Source: Pipra filicauda | Taxonomy: Eukaryota; Chordata; Aves; Passeriformes; Pipridae | Direction: 5' to 3' | Assembly: GCF_003945595.2 (NCBI RefSeq) | Contig: NW_024105098.1 | Location: forward strand, 186,001 to 250,000 | Length of the DNA: 64,000 nucleotides | Shown: positions 62,001-64,000 of the stretch, piece by piece | Layout of the letters: every line of letters starts with the position of its first letter | Numbering within the stretch: position 1 is the first letter of the stretch | Program-made: the position numbers and the translations under genes | Notes under the pieces: generated by a model | Database searches by the model: none | What the model saw: only the letters and a program-made list of their open reading frames with translations | What the model was told of the DNA's origin: nothing

Positions 62001-64000
62001 GGTGTCTTTCCCTGAAAGCCTAATCAAAGCTCGGGGGAGGTCTCAAAAATCAGTTAGTGCTTTGAAATGCATGAACTTGCAGCAGCTGTAACGCTGTAAC
62101 CCAGAAGTTTTCCACAGTCTTTTCAGTTCCCTCAGTTTGGGAAGCAGGTTTCTGTGTGCTGTGGTAAACAAGTGGATGGTGTGGCCAAACATGGTGTTGC
62201 ACGTGGGGAGAGCATCACACATCCGTGCTGCCCGTGTGTCCTGCAGCAGCCAGCTCGCTGCAGCAGGGGATGAGGCTGTAGCCCTTTCATGGGCCTGTAG
62301 GTCAGGTGTTTGTAGCTGGCAGGTCTTCCTTGAACACCCTTTCCTCAGAAACATTGCTGAAGATTTCTCTGGGTTACCCTTATGCCAGTGGTTCTTATCT
62401 AGGTGTTAACCTGCCTTTGACAGCAGTTCCTGGGAAGAAATATTCTCATAGTTAGCTGAAGTGTTTCCACAGTGCCTGTAACAGCAGCTGCCAGCGGGGG
62501 TAATACACTTGTTTTGTCTGAACCTTTGAAATGGGTTGATGAAAACAGTTGTGTTTAATAGGATTTCACCAGCTGGGAAGCAAGTAGGAAATTGTCCCTC
62601 CCGTTTCTACCCCAGCAGAAGGCCCAGCCAGGGGTGTGGAAGTCGGGCATTACAGAAGCTGGATTGCTGCCCATATTATTGTGTGCTTCAGGGAAGCAAG
62701 CAGAGACTGTTCTTAACCCGGCTGTCTGTCCCAGCTTGCTCAGGCAAGTTTCATGTTTGTTTGACAATGCTAAGACTGGGTTATGCACACTATTTGCACA
62801 GCCAGCTTTTATGCTGCTAAACTGTAAGCTGATCCCTGCGTGTGAGGGGCTGCTGGGTCCTGTAACTGTTCAGCACAGGTTTTATATTCCTCCCAGACAG
62901 TTGAGCTCGCGAGTGCAGGGGTTGCTCCTCTCATGACACCTGTGGGAACCATGTGTTGCTCCCACCCTCTGACACCAGAGCTGTTCAGAGAGCTTCTCCT
63001 TTGTGACTGAGCCAGCACGGCAGCACCAGCAAACTCTTTTGGTGCATAAGAAGGAAAGATAATTGCTATACCTGTGAGTCTGTGTTTGTGGATAGCCCAG
63101 GCATCTAAAAGGCAGCAGAGAACTTTGCCTACTTTTCATATCCAGGGAAAGTGCTCCTTGCCATCTGACTTGAAGTGTTTCAACAATAGTTATTTTTTAT
63201 ATCTATCTGTTACATGGTGTCACCTTGGAGCTCCTTTGAGATAGGTTGCCTGCACAAGAAATGGAGAAATGTTTGTATCCCATTGGTTTCCCAGCCTTGA
63301 AACCACAGATAACAAAACCATTACCTAGCAAAGGTGTGTAAGGGCTGTTGTTCTTGAGGAGCATATCCATGGGATGTGCACATGTCCATTGTTTCTTCAA
63401 ATTCCTCTACAGTGTAACTGTTAATCCCCATGCCATGCTGAGCTGGGATATTGCATATTTTCTCTATAAATGCAGAAACGGAGGCAAAGGTTCAACTGCT
63501 GACCATGGGATGTGCCTGGACACCAAGTCTAGGATGACAGTATGTGCATGTTGAGTGCTCATCATGTGCTTGCACTAGTAGGTGTTGCCTCACCACAAGC
63601 AGAGCTCTACAGCAGAGCCCTTCCTGTCTTGGGATCTGCCACAGGAGCGAGCTTGGATTGGACTGTGTAAACAAGGCAACTGTGAGAAGATTTCCTGTCA
63701 TTCAGACACTAGAAGTAAAGATCTTCTGAGTTGGTTTTCTAAATATCCCGAAACAAATGCAGAAGTAAATCTTCCTGCAGACTGTCCACAGCACAGCTAC
63801 TTCCATTTGGAAATAACTTCTCCCGGAGGCTCTCTGTCAGAAGGCCTCTTTGATGAGAGCATCTTCTTTCTTGTGTTCTAGCTGGTGTTGGAGGGGGAAG
63901 ACTTCACACATTTGAGGTGTAGTTGTACCGTAATGACGATATAAATCACAATATGAGGGGTGCAGCTGCAGTTTCTAAAGCATGCTGGATGATCAGTAGT

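Larger units (their letters stand above)
50715..64000 (+). other. HS6ST1: HS6ST1 intron 1, 5' part (runs past window end)
   Basis: The intron is at least 13.3 kb long in this window. The first ~70 bases are still GC-rich island sequence, then composition falls to the AT-rich background. I find no further HS6ST1 exon: the conserved continuation (ITLLRDPVSRYLSEW, then the NNRQVRML region) is not encoded in any + strand frame. It holds A and T homopolymers at 53150 and 56051, and a C-rich tract ending in AG at 53720-53738. I see no recognisable CR1 copy, RNA gene or nested protein gene in it. The short open frames here show no family resemblance. Confidence 0.85.

Noticed and set aside
1..64000. 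CRISPR arrays, operons, tRNA or rRNA genes
   Set aside because: No regularly spaced repeats, no tightly packed reading frames, and no cloverleaf or rRNA-like segment were recognised; the window is vertebrate-type DNA.

Overview
This is vertebrate nuclear DNA, most likely from a bird. It is AT-rich and gene-poor, with no operon-like packing of reading frames. It carries several truncated CR1-type LINE 3' ends whose termini resemble ATTCTGTGATTCT, which is typical of avian (and other sauropsid) genomes. I cannot fix the species from the sequence.

Layout. Positions 1 to about 48,500 look intergenic. I find no exon of a known protein, no rRNA and no tRNA there, only five CR1 fragments in total (15.3, 19.9, 34.6, 43.9 and 48.7 kb), homopolymer and short tandem repeats, an isolated CpG-dense patch at 18.3-18.5 kb, and an intergenic G-quadruplex motif at 39.8 kb. 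At 48.54-48.58 kb two CTCF-like motifs face each other just before the last CR1 fragment. A CpG island follows at about 49.4-50.8 kb. Inside it is the only confident gene: exon 1 of HS6ST1 (heparan sulfate 6-O-sulfotransferase 1), + strand, coding part 50,197-50,714, ending at a clear splice donor. From 50,715 to the end of the window is the 5' part of intron 1. The remaining exon or exons, with the rest of the sulfotransferase domain, lie beyond the window.

Regulation. The presumed 5' leader and promoter of HS6ST1 are dense with candidate control features: GC boxes in a 10-bp repeat, a (CGAGC)4 repeat, two G-quadruplex motifs, a 52-codon upstream ORF, and a 12-codon upstream ORF that overlaps both possible HS6ST1 start codons. 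Together these suggest a gene controlled partly at translation, but this is inference because the transcription start is not visible. The most interesting item is the overlapping upstream ORF at the HS6ST1 start. I see no evidence for a novel multi-gene system in this window.
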